Source: Paenibacillus sp. NEAU-GSW1 (lineage in GTDB: Bacteria > Bacillota > Bacilli > Paenibacillales > Paenibacillaceae). From it: a DNA stretch of 64,000 nucleotides. Below the pieces are notes generated by a model. It saw nothing but the letters and a program-made list of their open reading frames with translations, was not told the DNA's origin and did not search any database. Below are positions 9,329 to 17,550 of the stretch, one piece after another. Every line of letters begins with the position of its first letter. Positions within the stretch are counted from its first letter, which is position 1. Location: positions 124,001 through 188,000 of the forward strand of contig NZ_WOVL01000003.1 in assembly GCF_009737085.1 (NCBI RefSeq), in the 5' to 3' direction. A program made the translations under genes and the position numbers.

Positions 9329-10720
9329 TTAAACCCCTCCTGCTACTTCTTGTTTCACCGGTTTTTTCAAAATACTTACCATCAAGGCTGTAACGACGGT
9401 TCCGATTAGAATGGCTAGAGCGTACAAGCCCAAATGGGATACTGCGTTCGGAATCGGCAGTACGAAAATGCCGCCATGAGGCGCTCGCAGTGTTGCTCCA
9501 AACAGCATGGATAGCGCTCCCGTAACAGCCGAGCCGACCATTAGGGACGGAATGACACGGAACGGATCGCCAGCGGCAAAAGGAATCGCTCCCTCCGTAA
9601 TAAAGGAAATCCCAAGCACGGCTGCGGATTTGCCGCCATCCTTCTCATCTTGCGTGAACTTTTTAGGTGCCAGCATCGTTGCGAGCCATAATCCGAGCGG
9701 AGGCGTCATTCCCGCTGCCATCACCGCTGCCATTGGGCCAAATACATCACTAGCCAGAAGCCCTACCGCAAAGGTATAAGCCGCTTTGTTGACCGGACCG
9801 CCCATATCGAAGGCCATCATTGCGCCAAGCAGCAATCCTAATAGAATAGCATTTGTAGAACCAAGCGACTTTAGCCACTCCGTCAAGCTGTCCATAATAA
9901 ATTTAACGGGTTCCCCGATAACAAATACCATCAACAAGCCTGTAACCGCCGTTGCAATTAACGGAATCAATAAGATCGGCTTCAAGCCTTCCAGGTTTTT
10001 AGGCAGTTTAATGGAATGCTTCAACCATTTCGACAAGTAACCTGCCAAAAAGCCTGCCGCGATACCGCCGATAAAGCCCGCGCCGATTTGGGAAGCCAGC
10101 ATCCCTCCAACCAATCCCGGAGCAAGTCCAGGCTTCTCGGCAATAGAGAACGAGATAAAACCGGAAAGAACGGGAACCATAAGTGCAAAAGCGGCGCCTC
10201 CGCCAATACTCATCAATGCTGCTGCCAGCGTTCCTTCTTCTTTAAAGGCCTCGATTCCGAAAATGAAGGAAAGAGCAATCAGCAATCCACCCGCCACAAC
10301 GAGCGGCAGCATCGCCGAAACGCCGGTCATCAGATGCTTGTAAGCGCCTGTTCGCGAAGAGCTGCGTTCCGCTTTAGATTTATCTACTTGCTTAAGATAA
10401 TCATTAGGTTCAGAAGCCTGCATATTTAACGCTTGTTCAATTAATCCTTTTGGATCTTTGATCGCTTGGGCAACACGGACCTTTACAACCGGCTTTCCTG
10501 CAAAACGGGATTCCAGCACATCCGTATCGGCCGCAAGGATGACAGCATGCGCTTCAGCGATTTCCTGTTCCGTGATCTCATTTTCAACGCCAACCGCGCC
10601 GCGGGTTTCGACCTTCAGCTCGATTTGTTTCTCTTTTGCCGCTTTCACAAGTGATTCCGCAGCCATGTACGTATGCGCAACGCCCGTAGGACAAGCTGTT
10701 ACAGCGATAATTTTCTTCAT
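9329..10720 (-). CDS. fruA: PTS fructose transporter EIIBC
   Basis: A 463-residue fructose permease subunit. The EIIB domain starts MKKIIAVTACPTGVAHTYMA, with the phosphorylated Cys at residue 10. A linker of about 40 residues follows, then a hydrophobic EIIC domain with about ten membrane segments that imports fructose as fructose-1-phosphate. The EIIA function is on the separate downstream gene, so this is the split arrangement. The ATG at 10720 follows GGAGGAG at 6 bp; the open frame extends further upstream but overlaps the end of fruK. Confidence 0.95.
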   Translation of the reverse strand: MKKIIAVTACPTGVAHTYMAAESLVKAAKEKQIELKVETRGAVGVENEITEQEIAEAHAVILAADTDVLESRFAGKPVVKVRVAQAIKDPKGLIEQALNMQASEPNDYLKQVDKSKAERSSSRTGAYKHLMTGVSAMLPLVVAGGLLIALSFIFGIEAFKEEGTLAAALMSIGGGAAFALMVPVLSGFISFSIAEKPGLAPGLVGGMLASQIGAGFIGGIAAGFLAGYLSKWLKHSIKLPKNLEGLKPILLIPLIATAVTGLLMVFVIGEPVKFIMDSLTEWLKSLGSTNAILLGLLLGAMMAFDMGGPVNKAAYTFAVGLLASDVFGPMAAVMAAGMTPPLGLWLATMLAPKKFTQDEKDGGKSAAVLGISFITEGAIPFAAGDPFRVIPSLMVGSAVTGALSMLFGATLRAPHGGIFVLPIPNAVSHLGLYALAILIGTVVTALMVSILKKPVKQEVAGGV

Positions 10721-10739
10721 TGTTTTCTCCTCCTGATGT

Positions 10740-11687
10740 TTAATCCTTGATCGGTAACCGGAAAAGATCGACAAGTTCCAGCTTGTCCTGTACCTCGCCG
10801 AGCGTGCAAACCTCAGTTCCTGACTTCGAAGCGGTAATCGTCCCTGCTGCCGACGTCCATCTTGCTACATCCTGGAAGGACTTGTTATGCAAGAAGCTGT
10901 AGGCCATTGCCGCTACCATGGAATCCCCTGCACCAACCGTACTCAAAGGGGTAATGGGAAACGGCTTGGCGCGAATTGCCTCCTTCTCGCTGACAAGAAT
11001 AGAGCCTTCGCCTCCCATAGACACCATGACATAAGCAATTCCTTTACGAATCAGCGTTTGCGCTGCGGATACGATTTGCTCATCGGTCGACAACGCGGAG
11101 CCGAGCAACGCTTCCAATTCATGAATGTTCGGCTTAAGGGCATAAGGTACAGCCTCAATGCCTTGTGCAAGCGCCTGCCCGTCCGCGTCCAGGATGGTAC
11201 GTACGCCCGAACGTTTGGCCAATTCAATCAGCCGTCGGTAGAAATCAACAGGCGTCCCTGGCGGCAAGCTTCCTCCCAGGACGACGAACGATGCTTCGCC
11301 AAGGCTCTGTTCGAAGCGCTGGATAAATTGCTCGAGATGCGTTTCGCTTGGCGAGAAGCCGGCCTCGTTCAATTCCGTCGTTCGCTTGGTCCTTTCGTCG
11401 ACGACCTTAAGGTTAGTGCGCGTTTCCCCTTCCGCTTCGATAAAATGGCTAGGAATTCCGCGCTCTCGAAGCTTCTCCAGGATCACTTTTCCTTCATGGC
11501 CGGCCTGCAACCCCCAAGCCATGACAGGTACCGAGAAACGCTGCAGCACTTTCGCGACATTAATGCCTTTGCCGCCCGCGTCCGTCCGTACCGTCTTAAT
11601 GCGGTTCAACTCGCCAAACGCAAAATCTTCCACCGTTACGGTTTTGTCCAGTGCGGGATTTAAGGTTACCGTATGGATGGTCTTCAT
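10740..11687 (-). CDS. fruK: 1-phosphofructokinase
   Basis: A 315-residue PfkB-family kinase that converts fructose-1-phosphate to fructose-1,6-bisphosphate. The N terminus has TVTLNPALDKT, the substrate motif is DAGGKGINVAKVL, and the catalytic motif is STVGAGDSMVAAM with the conserved Asp. The start codon overlaps the fruR stop (ATGA), with AAGGAGAACGG upstream, so fruR and fruK are coupled. This is the standard fruRKA order of Bacillales. Confidence 0.96.
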   Translation of the reverse strand: MKTIHTVTLNPALDKTVTVEDFAFGELNRIKTVRTDAGGKGINVAKVLQRFSVPVMAWGLQAGHEGKVILEKLRERGIPSHFIEAEGETRTNLKVVDERTKRTTELNEAGFSPSETHLEQFIQRFEQSLGEASFVVLGGSLPPGTPVDFYRRLIELAKRSGVRTILDADGQALAQGIEAVPYALKPNIHELEALLGSALSTDEQIVSAAQTLIRKGIAYVMVSMGGEGSILVSEKEAIRAKPFPITPLSTVGAGDSMVAAMAYSFLHNKSFQDVARWTSAAGTITASKSGTEVCTLGEVQDKLELVDLFRLPIKD

Positions 11688-12463
11688 TGTTCCGTTCTCC
11701 TTACTATCGTTACGTTTATTCCTTCTGATTCCATCTCTCTAATTGCTTGCTCGGCTATCGCGTCATCGACAATGCAATGATGAACGTCTGACAACTCGGC
11801 CACTTTGGCGAACGTAATCTTCCCGAATTTGCTGTGATCCGTTACTAACAGCACTTGTTTCGCGGATTTGATCATTCGCCGTTTCGTTTCCGCCTCTAAC
11901 AGATTCGGTGTCGTCAGCCCGACTTCCGGATCGATGCCGTTAATGGCTAAGAACAGTTTATCGACCCGGATGGAATCGATCGCCCGATCCGCAATCGGGC
12001 CCACCATCGCCTGCGTTTCGAACCGCAAGGTGCCGCCGGTAAGAATCAAATCAAGATGCTTCATTTGCTTCAGTTCCTGCGCAGCCATGTTCGAGTTGGT
12101 GACGACAGTTAATTTCCGAAAATTTTTCAAGTGCTTGACCATGCAATACGTCGTTGTTCCCGAGTCGAGAAAAATCGTGTCCCCTTCTTCAATAAAGGAC
12201 ATCGCTTTCAGTGCTACCGCTTCCTTCTGGACGCGGTAGCGGTCTTCTTTCTCCACAAAGGAGGGCTCAGCCGTATCCGGTTGAATCAACACCGCGCCTC
12301 CATGGGTTCTGCGGAGCAGCTTAGCTTCTTCCAACTCCCTCAAATCCCTGCGCACGGTCGATTCCGATACCTCGAAAAGCTCCGCAAGCTCGGGCACTAA
12401 CGCTCTGCCATGGCTCTGTATATAATCGATGATCTTCTGCTTCCGTTCTTCCTCAAACAGCAT
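11684..12463 (-). CDS. fruR: DeoR-family regulator of the fructose operon
   Basis: A 259-residue DeoR-type repressor. The N-terminal helix-turn-helix carries SESTVRRDLRELE (~28-40) followed by the typical RTHGGA. The C-terminal sugar-phosphate sensor domain has FLDSGTTT and VVTNSNMAA. It is the first gene of the operon, so it is probably autoregulated and induced by fructose-1-phosphate (known of FruR proteins). GAGGTTAG precedes the ATG. Its promoter is at 12547-12575. Confidence 0.94.
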   Translation of the reverse strand: MLFEEERKQKIIDYIQSHGRALVPELAELFEVSESTVRRDLRELEEAKLLRRTHGGAVLIQPDTAEPSFVEKEDRYRVQKEAVALKAMSFIEEGDTIFLDSGTTTYCMVKHLKNFRKLTVVTNSNMAAQELKQMKHLDLILTGGTLRFETQAMVGPIADRAIDSIRVDKLFLAINGIDPEVGLTTPNLLEAETKRRMIKSAKQVLLVTDHSKFGKITFAKVAELSDVHHCIVDDAIAEQAIREMESEGINVTIVRRTEQ

Positions 12464-12546
12464 GCTTCTAACCTCTTTTCGTAATGCTCACTTGAAATAA
12501 TTATCATCATTATTTGCTCATATGTGATCGTTTGTTCTTGTTTATG

Positions 12547-12584
12547 ATTATATGCGCTCATTTGGTGATTGTAAAGCGTTTTCA
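12547..12584 (-). promoter_or_regulatory. fru operon promoter with overlapping cre-like site
   Basis: On the minus strand, TTTACA (12570-12575) and TATAAT (12547-12552) are separated by exactly 17 bp. TGAAAACGCTTTACA (12570-12584) overlaps the -35 box and resembles a CcpA cre site with one extra base. Downstream, two ATGAGC motifs (in AAATGAGCGCATA and CATATGAGCAAATA) are candidate FruR half-sites. The promoter is well supported by spacing; the operators are inferred. Confidence 0.65.
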
Positions 12585-12721
12585 TTTGGGATTTTATTCA
12601 TACATGCGTTTCCGATAGCATCACCATAATATTCGTGTTCATGCAACCACGGAAGAGGAGTGAAGGTTTGATGGATGTACCAGGCGTTACAGAAGGAACG
12701 AATGAAACAAATACTTCATAG

Positions 12722-12830
12722 ATCATGACTTCAAGCAAATATCAGATAAACAACAAACCCAGTCCTCATGCGGACTGGGTTCTCATGGCGGAGGCGAACC
12801 TCGGCTGTAAAAAACCGCAATTCGCTGCTC
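12722..12830. repeat. Two-hairpin interspersed element, copy B
   Basis: It has a perfect stem CCCAGTCC/GGACTGGG around TCATGC (12758-12779), then GCGAACCTCGG...CCGCAATTCGC (12794-12825). The 35 bp to the left (ATCATGACTTCA, then CAAATATCAGATAAAC) are nearly the same as at copy I, so these two copies share a longer unit. It lies just past the PadR gene end and could terminate it. Confidence 0.85.
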
Positions 12831-12851
12831 GTTATTAATTGCAACAAGCTC

Positions 12852-13361
12852 CTACTTTGAATTTATGGCTGCCTCGGCGAGCTCAAGCCATCGCAAATCA
12901 GCCTCCAGATGAAGAAGACTGCCTTCAAGAAGCAACAACATGGCGGCTTCTTTTGTCTCGTTTAGCGTTGTTTTGACGCGTGTCATTTGCAAAATCGACT
13001 GCATCGTCTTCGCTTTCTGGCCGTTAATCATAGCTGAAATGTCCTGATAATTGATTTTCTGGGCGCAGAGCAATTTAAAGTAAAACTCGTCCTTAAACAA
13101 AGAACGTTCAACAGGTTGAAGCAGCCAATCTAGAAGCTCTTTTTTGCCCTCCTCCAAGATCATATACTGCTTACGATCCTGATCTTCACCTTCCAGAGGC
13201 TCGACAAATTTATCTCTGACAAGACGGTCGATGGTCGTATAGATTTGTCCTGTGTTGAGAGGCCATTGCTTATGCACCATCTGTTCGAATTCGGTCTTGA
13301 TCTCATATCCATGCCGCGGCTTTTGATATAAGAACCCGAGTATTGCATGTTTGACTGACAT
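12852..13361 (-). CDS. PadR-family transcriptional regulator
   Basis: A 169-residue PadR regulator. The N-terminal winged helix contains ILGFLYQKPRHGYEI and GQIYTTIDRLVRDKFV, and a C-terminal helical dimerisation part follows. GGAGG lies 6 bp before the ATG. It is the third gene after an ABC ATPase and an FtsX-type permease, with 16 bp between the genes. By analogy with other PadR loci it probably represses this operon, which has tandem repeats over its promoter (16611-16636), and is released by a toxic compound. Confidence 0.92.
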   Translation of the reverse strand: MSVKHAILGFLYQKPRHGYEIKTEFEQMVHKQWPLNTGQIYTTIDRLVRDKFVEPLEGEDQDRKQYMILEEGKKELLDWLLQPVERSLFKDEFYFKLLCAQKINYQDISAMINGQKAKTMQSILQMTRVKTTLNETKEAAMLLLLEGSLLHLEADLRWLELAEAAINSK

Positions 13362-13377
13362 AGAAACCTCCGATCAG

Positions 13378-15897
13378 CTATTCGTAACGCAATGCCTCCG
13401 ACAAGGGAACGCGTGAAGCTAAAGCAGCAGGCAACCAAGCAGATCCTAATGAAACGACAATTCCAAAACCGGTGACAAGTCCGATTTGTCCCCATGAAAT
13501 CTGGAAAGATAATGGCATCCCCGCAATCACATTCCCTTCAGCCATGGAATACGAGAAAGATAGCCCCAGTATAATGCCAACAATCGCTGAGGTCACTCCG
13601 ATGATGAACCCCTCCCCTAGTACGATCTTGCGAATTTGCCATCTCGTACTCGCAATTGCGCGCATGGTCCCGATTTCTCGCGTACGTTCAAAAACATTCA
13701 TCATCAGCGTATTTAGCACACCAACGCTTGATATAATAACAATCAATCCCAAGAGCACATTCATCATCGCAAAGGGAATAAGCAGATCCTCCCTCCGGTT
13801 TTGCATATAATCATCGAGGGATCTAAAGCCGGATAGTCGTTCCTTGAACAGTTCTTCCATACGTTCCAATAAAACTTGCGAGGAAACACCAGATTGGGCA
13901 AGTACATCCAGACGGGTACTGTTTTTAACGCCAAATTCACTGCCGATCCGATCCTCCGATACGAAAACAACATCGCCGTTATCGCGAATCGAATAAACGA
14001 CAGCGACCACTTTCAATGTATGTACTCCGTTTGGCGTATTAAATGTAATCATATCCCCGATATTCTTGCCCCAGCCCTTATATACGGCATGTCCTAATGC
14101 TACTGTATGCGGTTCTTTCAATTTCTCAATAATAGAATGGATCGTTTCGTCTTTCGATGTAAACGTAGGGATGGATTCATTGGATGGCTCCTGCACCCCG
14201 CTCATCAACAGTTTACGCGATCCTTTCTCGTCTTTCCATACGACAGAGGTTTCTTTATTCAGAGTTGCACCGGCAACGCCCTCGACTTCTCGGGCCCTCC
14301 GCAGATCTTCCGCAGTAATTGGAGTTGTTGTGTTGACGATCAAATCTCCTCCTACCATGGATCTTGCAGATTTCTCTACACTCTGTTCCATTGCAATGCG
14401 AATAGAACCAATCGCTAATAAGAAGGCCAATCCTATACATACAATACCGGCAGTTATAGAGGTTCGACGAAGCTGCCGTCTAATGCCAGTAGCTGCAACC
14501 GTCCCCTCAAATTGAAAAAACAAACGCAATACGGGAGATAAAAGGAACTGCATACCTTGCATGATCAATGGAAATAGCAGCAGTATACCTGCAAAAAGAG
14601 GCAGCACGCGCTGCGCATCGGACATCCATAGGCCAATTGCCGAGAGGATCACGCCTGCCGCAACAGCAATCCAACCGAACTTAGAATCTCGCTCCTGAAC
14701 CGTTTGGCGAAGATTGAAAGCCACGCTAGTTCGTACCGCATCGATTAGCGGAATTAAAGCTGCCAACATCGTACAGCCAACCCCCGCAGCGATAGACAGA
14801 AGAATGGCTTTCCACGAAATAGACATTCCAGGTCGGGCAGCTTCTTGAATATCGTTCAACATTTCCATGAATCCATAGGTCATGCCAAATGATAAGCCTA
14901 TTCCCAATACCAGCCCAGCAAATGTACCGAGAAAAGCGAGCAGTGCGATTTCTTGCAAGAGAATCCATGCAATTTGTCCTGTTGTGCAACCCAACGTCTT
15001 CATTACGGCAAATTCCCTTCGCCGTTCGGACACACTCACATACAGTGAGCTGAATAAAATTGCAGCGCTCATAAGCAGACCAAGTATGCTTAACATGTAC
15101 AACGCCGAATAGATATCGTCAAGTCCATACATTAAGTCGTTTTCACTCATAAGAATCGGATCCAAATACGTATGGGGATAAGCCTTTAATAGGGATTCTA
15201 GCTGTACCGTTGCTTCGGGCCTATGGCCATCGGAGATATTAATCTGAATCTCGCGCACTTGACCGTTTAGACCTGACCACTCTTGAAGCAGCTCTAAAGG
15301 GACGGCAACATGCCAGCGGCTGACAAGCGAGCTTTTCCATCCAGAAGGTGTACTCAACACGTCGTTAGCAGAAACGATGGCTGATACAGCAATCGTATGC
15401 AGGGCTCCCCCTATTTCAAAAGTTGCTTGATTACCGACTGATACTCCCCAAAGCTTTGCCGCATTGGAGGTTAGTACTAAGCCTTTGTCCTGCAGATTGC
15501 CTTCTACGACCCGCCAGTCGAGAATTTTGCTATCATAGCTGCTGTAACCGTGCAGCACCGCCTTGGCATTCTGTTCCGGATCGTTAGGTTGAGCCGGAAT
15601 TGACGTTATTTCAAGCTTAGCCGGCTGAATCAAGTGGGCTAATGAAGCACTTACATACGGGGTCTTCTCGACTTCGGCTAATACGGTATCCGAGAATGTA
15701 AACTCTGTGCCCTTGATGCGCATGTTTGCCTTCTCATTGAATGAATTTAGAAATTGCTCTACCGTTTGCTTGGTCATATCTACCGTACTCGTGACGGCCA
15801 AAGTGGAAGCTACTCCAATCGAAATCGCTAAGAAAGTAAAAAATGTTCGAAGCTTTCTACGTGTTAAGTTTCTCCACGAGATCCGCCATGAGTTCAT
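13378..15897 (-). CDS. ABC transporter permease, two FtsX domains
   Basis: An 839-residue membrane protein. One membrane segment near residue 20 is followed by a large extracytoplasmic domain and three segments (~260-390), then a second copy of the same layout (segments ~410-450, extracytoplasmic domain, last three segments ~700-830). It ends with the FtsX-like stretch TREIGTMRAIASTRWQI and a final helix. Such permeases pair with LolD/MacB-type ATPases to expel peptides, antibiotics or lipids. The ATG at 15897 has GGAGGTG upstream and overlaps the ATPase gene by 41 bp, so translation is likely coupled. The substrate is unknown. Confidence 0.9.
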   Translation of the reverse strand: MNSWRISWRNLTRRKLRTFFTFLAISIGVASTLAVTSTVDMTKQTVEQFLNSFNEKANMRIKGTEFTFSDTVLAEVEKTPYVSASLAHLIQPAKLEITSIPAQPNDPEQNAKAVLHGYSSYDSKILDWRVVEGNLQDKGLVLTSNAAKLWGVSVGNQATFEIGGALHTIAVSAIVSANDVLSTPSGWKSSLVSRWHVAVPLELLQEWSGLNGQVREIQINISDGHRPEATVQLESLLKAYPHTYLDPILMSENDLMYGLDDIYSALYMLSILGLLMSAAILFSSLYVSVSERRREFAVMKTLGCTTGQIAWILLQEIALLAFLGTFAGLVLGIGLSFGMTYGFMEMLNDIQEAARPGMSISWKAILLSIAAGVGCTMLAALIPLIDAVRTSVAFNLRQTVQERDSKFGWIAVAAGVILSAIGLWMSDAQRVLPLFAGILLLFPLIMQGMQFLLSPVLRLFFQFEGTVAATGIRRQLRRTSITAGIVCIGLAFLLAIGSIRIAMEQSVEKSARSMVGGDLIVNTTTPITAEDLRRAREVEGVAGATLNKETSVVWKDEKGSRKLLMSGVQEPSNESIPTFTSKDETIHSIIEKLKEPHTVALGHAVYKGWGKNIGDMITFNTPNGVHTLKVVAVVYSIRDNGDVVFVSEDRIGSEFGVKNSTRLDVLAQSGVSSQVLLERMEELFKERLSGFRSLDDYMQNRREDLLIPFAMMNVLLGLIVIISSVGVLNTLMMNVFERTREIGTMRAIASTRWQIRKIVLGEGFIIGVTSAIVGIILGLSFSYSMAEGNVIAGMPLSFQISWGQIGLVTGFGIVVSLGSAWLPAALASRVPLSEALRYE

Positions 15898-16588
15898 CGC
15901 GCACCACCTCCGTTCGACTGACTTCCTGAACAATTCGCCCATCCTGTACCGTTATAATACGATCAGCAAATCCAGCAGCGAACATATCATGAGTGACTAC
16001 AACGATTGTCAGCCCCTCTTCACGGTGAAGCTTAGAAAGAAGCTGCAAAACCTCCTGGCCTCTTTGCCGATCCAAATTGCCGGTCGGCTCATCGGCTAGC
16101 ACTACACGCGGCTTCATAGATAGCGCCCTTGCAATGGCTACCCGTTGCTGCTGACCGCCACTCAGTTTGGCCGGGAACATTCCTGCCTGAGCTGTCAGGC
16201 CAACGACCTCAAGCAAGCGGGCTACACGAGTGCTCGTTTCCATTTTGGATGCGCGTTCCGCATATAGCGGAAAAGCCACATTTTCCTCTACAGTTAAGGT
16301 TGGCAGCAGCTGATAGTTCTGAAAGACAAATCCGATATTGCGCCTGCGGAATAATGTACGCTCCCTTTCATTCATTGCGGATAAATTAACGTCGTCCAAA
16401 TGAATTTCGCCGGAGGATGGCCTCTCAAGGCCCCCCAGCAATTGCAATAACGTACTTTTTCCGGAGCCGCTTGGTCCCATGATCGCTACGAACTCGCCCC
16501 TTTTCACATGCAAGTCTATACCATGGAGTACCGGCTGTACTTGCCCTTCTGTTTCAAACTGTTTAATTATCCGATCAACACGGATCAA
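15857..16588 (-). CDS. ABC transporter ATP-binding protein (LolD/MacB type)
   Basis: An ATPase of about 243 residues that powers the downstream FtsX permease. Walker A is GPSGSGKS, the Q-loop is VFQNYQLLP, the signature is LSGGQQQR, Walker B is VVLADEPTGNLD, and the switch His is in VVTHD. The TTG at 16588 is preferred because GAGGGGTG lies 6 bp upstream; a GTG at 16597 would sit inside that ribosome site. It is the first gene of the PadR-linked operon. Confidence 0.93.
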   Translation of the reverse strand: MIRVDRIIKQFETEGQVQPVLHGIDLHVKRGEFVAIMGPSGSGKSTLLQLLGGLERPSSGEIHLDDVNLSAMNERERTLFRRRNIGFVFQNYQLLPTLTVEENVAFPLYAERASKMETSTRVARLLEVVGLTAQAGMFPAKLSGGQQQRVAIARALSMKPRVVLADEPTGNLDRQRGQEVLQLLSKLHREEGLTIVVVTHDMFAAGFADRIITVQDGRIVQEVSRTEVVRDELMADLVEKLNT

Positions 16589-16610
16589 GAGAATCACCCC
16601 TCATTAGATA

Positions 16611-16660
16611 TATACCGAGTACTTATATACTGAGTATATAATAAGTGGCGTGATTGTCAA
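16611..16660 (-). promoter_or_regulatory. Promoter and probable PadR operator
   Basis: TTGACA (minus strand, 16655-16660) and TATACT (16633-16638) are spaced 16 bp. Two direct copies of TATACYGAGTA (16611-16621 and 16626-16636, 15 bp apart) cover the -10 box and the transcription start; the second lies in the palindrome TATACTGAGTATA. The layout fits repression by the operon's own PadR. Binding is inferred. Confidence 0.7.
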
Positions 16661-16672
16661 CCTTTTTTTACC

Positions 16673-16707
16673 AAAAAAACCGCATCCTCATTTGGATGCG
16701 GTTTTTT
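16673..16707. terminator. Strong hairpin (stem-only relative of the dispersed element, copy C)
   Basis: AAAACCGCATCC / GGATGCGGTTTT around TCATTT, with A and T runs on both sides, gives an efficient bidirectional terminator. The loop and stem resemble hairpin 1 of the two-hairpin repeat, but the second hairpin is absent. It follows the decayed macrodomain gene and separates it from the ABC operon promoter. Confidence 0.8.
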
Positions 16708-16710
16708 CGT

Positions 16711-16866
16711 TTAAACTCTTGTTCTACGATCGCTTCTATCGCTGCCTCGCCGCTTGAAAGATCGCGCCGCATACGCCTCCCCCATCTGGAGTGACGTATT
16801 CGCCGCATTAACGATGGCATCGACTTGCATGCTCGTGATATCGTTTCGAACGATGGTAAAAGGCAT
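16711..16866 (-). pseudogene. Truncated macrodomain (ADP-ribose-binding) protein gene
   Basis: A 51-codon frame starting MPFTIVRNDITSMQVDAIVN followed by AANTSLQMG, the unmistakable N terminus of a YmdB-type macrodomain protein, with its adenosine-contacting Asp and the NAAN motif. After LQMG one G seems lost from a run: shifting frame gives GGVCGAIF, the expected next macrodomain segment. A second shift further on gives EAAIEAIVEQEF. The remaining two thirds of the domain are absent. GGAGTG lies before the ATG. It is a decayed gene. Confidence 0.8.
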
Positions 16867-16892
16867 AGGACGGTTCACTCCTTTCGGATCGG

Positions 16893-17315
16893 CTATTCAT
16901 CAAAAATCCAACGCTTCCCATACTCTTTTATGATCGATTTATTTTCCGGAATCTCTTCTATAACATCACCATAGGCGTCCGTTGTTTCTCTATTTTGAGT
17001 ATACGGCCCATTTACGCCTCTAAACCATGCGATATGTTCAGAGCCATTGATTACGTAAATAATTTGATAAAACGTAGTGTCATTACCTCGCCTTCCCTTA
17101 CGACTCTCCATTGTCGCAGTAAAAGGGGTATCCTCCAGCTTCACTTCCGTTATTTTCACAACAGACCCGTTCTTTTGAGCAATCGTATGATAGATTTCTT
17201 CCTTATGTAAGCTTTCTCCTTTTGTCCAGCTAGCCCAGAAAAAGAGAATTGCTCCAACAAGAACGACAAGAATAACGACTAAAACTACCTTATTGCCAGA
17301 CTTCCTCATATACAA
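16893..17315 (-). CDS. Hypothetical membrane-anchored protein
   Basis: A 140-residue protein with a basic start, one hydrophobic segment (~9-27, VVLVVILVVLVGAILFFWA) and a soluble outside domain of about 110 residues. That domain is rich in beta-type sequence and contains TFYQIIYVINGSEHIAW. It resembles small Bacillales proteins with a PepSY/DUF5590-like fold, but I do not recognise it firmly. The TTG at 17315 has AAGGAGG 9 bp upstream; an ATG two codons later is the alternative. It stands apart from its neighbours. Confidence 0.7.
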   Translation of the reverse strand: MYMRKSGNKVVLVVILVVLVGAILFFWASWTKGESLHKEEIYHTIAQKNGSVVKITEVKLEDTPFTATMESRKGRRGNDTTFYQIIYVINGSEHIAWFRGVNGPYTQNRETTDAYGDVIEEIPENKSIIKEYGKRWIFDE

Positions 17316-17550
17316 GCGAAAATCCCTCCTTACCGTTTCCTATATTACGGCCTATTGGCGAATAAGGTAACTCTTTTATCAGGTCATTAAAACGAAAACC
17401 GCCGTAAAAATGGGTGCTTCACCTTACACGGATGACTTTTTCCTAGAATATGATTGTTTGAGACGCTGCCCCTCGGACGTTAACGTAACCTTAAGCTCAC
17501 GCTTACGATGCGAAGTGTTGCTTTGCAAAACTTTAAGGAGATGTGGTTCA

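Noticed and set aside
10887-11663. 258-codon plus-strand frame opposite fruK
   Set aside because: Antisense shadow of a clear 1-phosphofructokinase gene; the composition shows no protein family.
12671-12721. 16-codon plus-strand frame (MDVPGVTEGTNETNTS) with GAAGG before ATG
   Set aside because: Too short and unsupported; it lies in the flank of repeat copy B.
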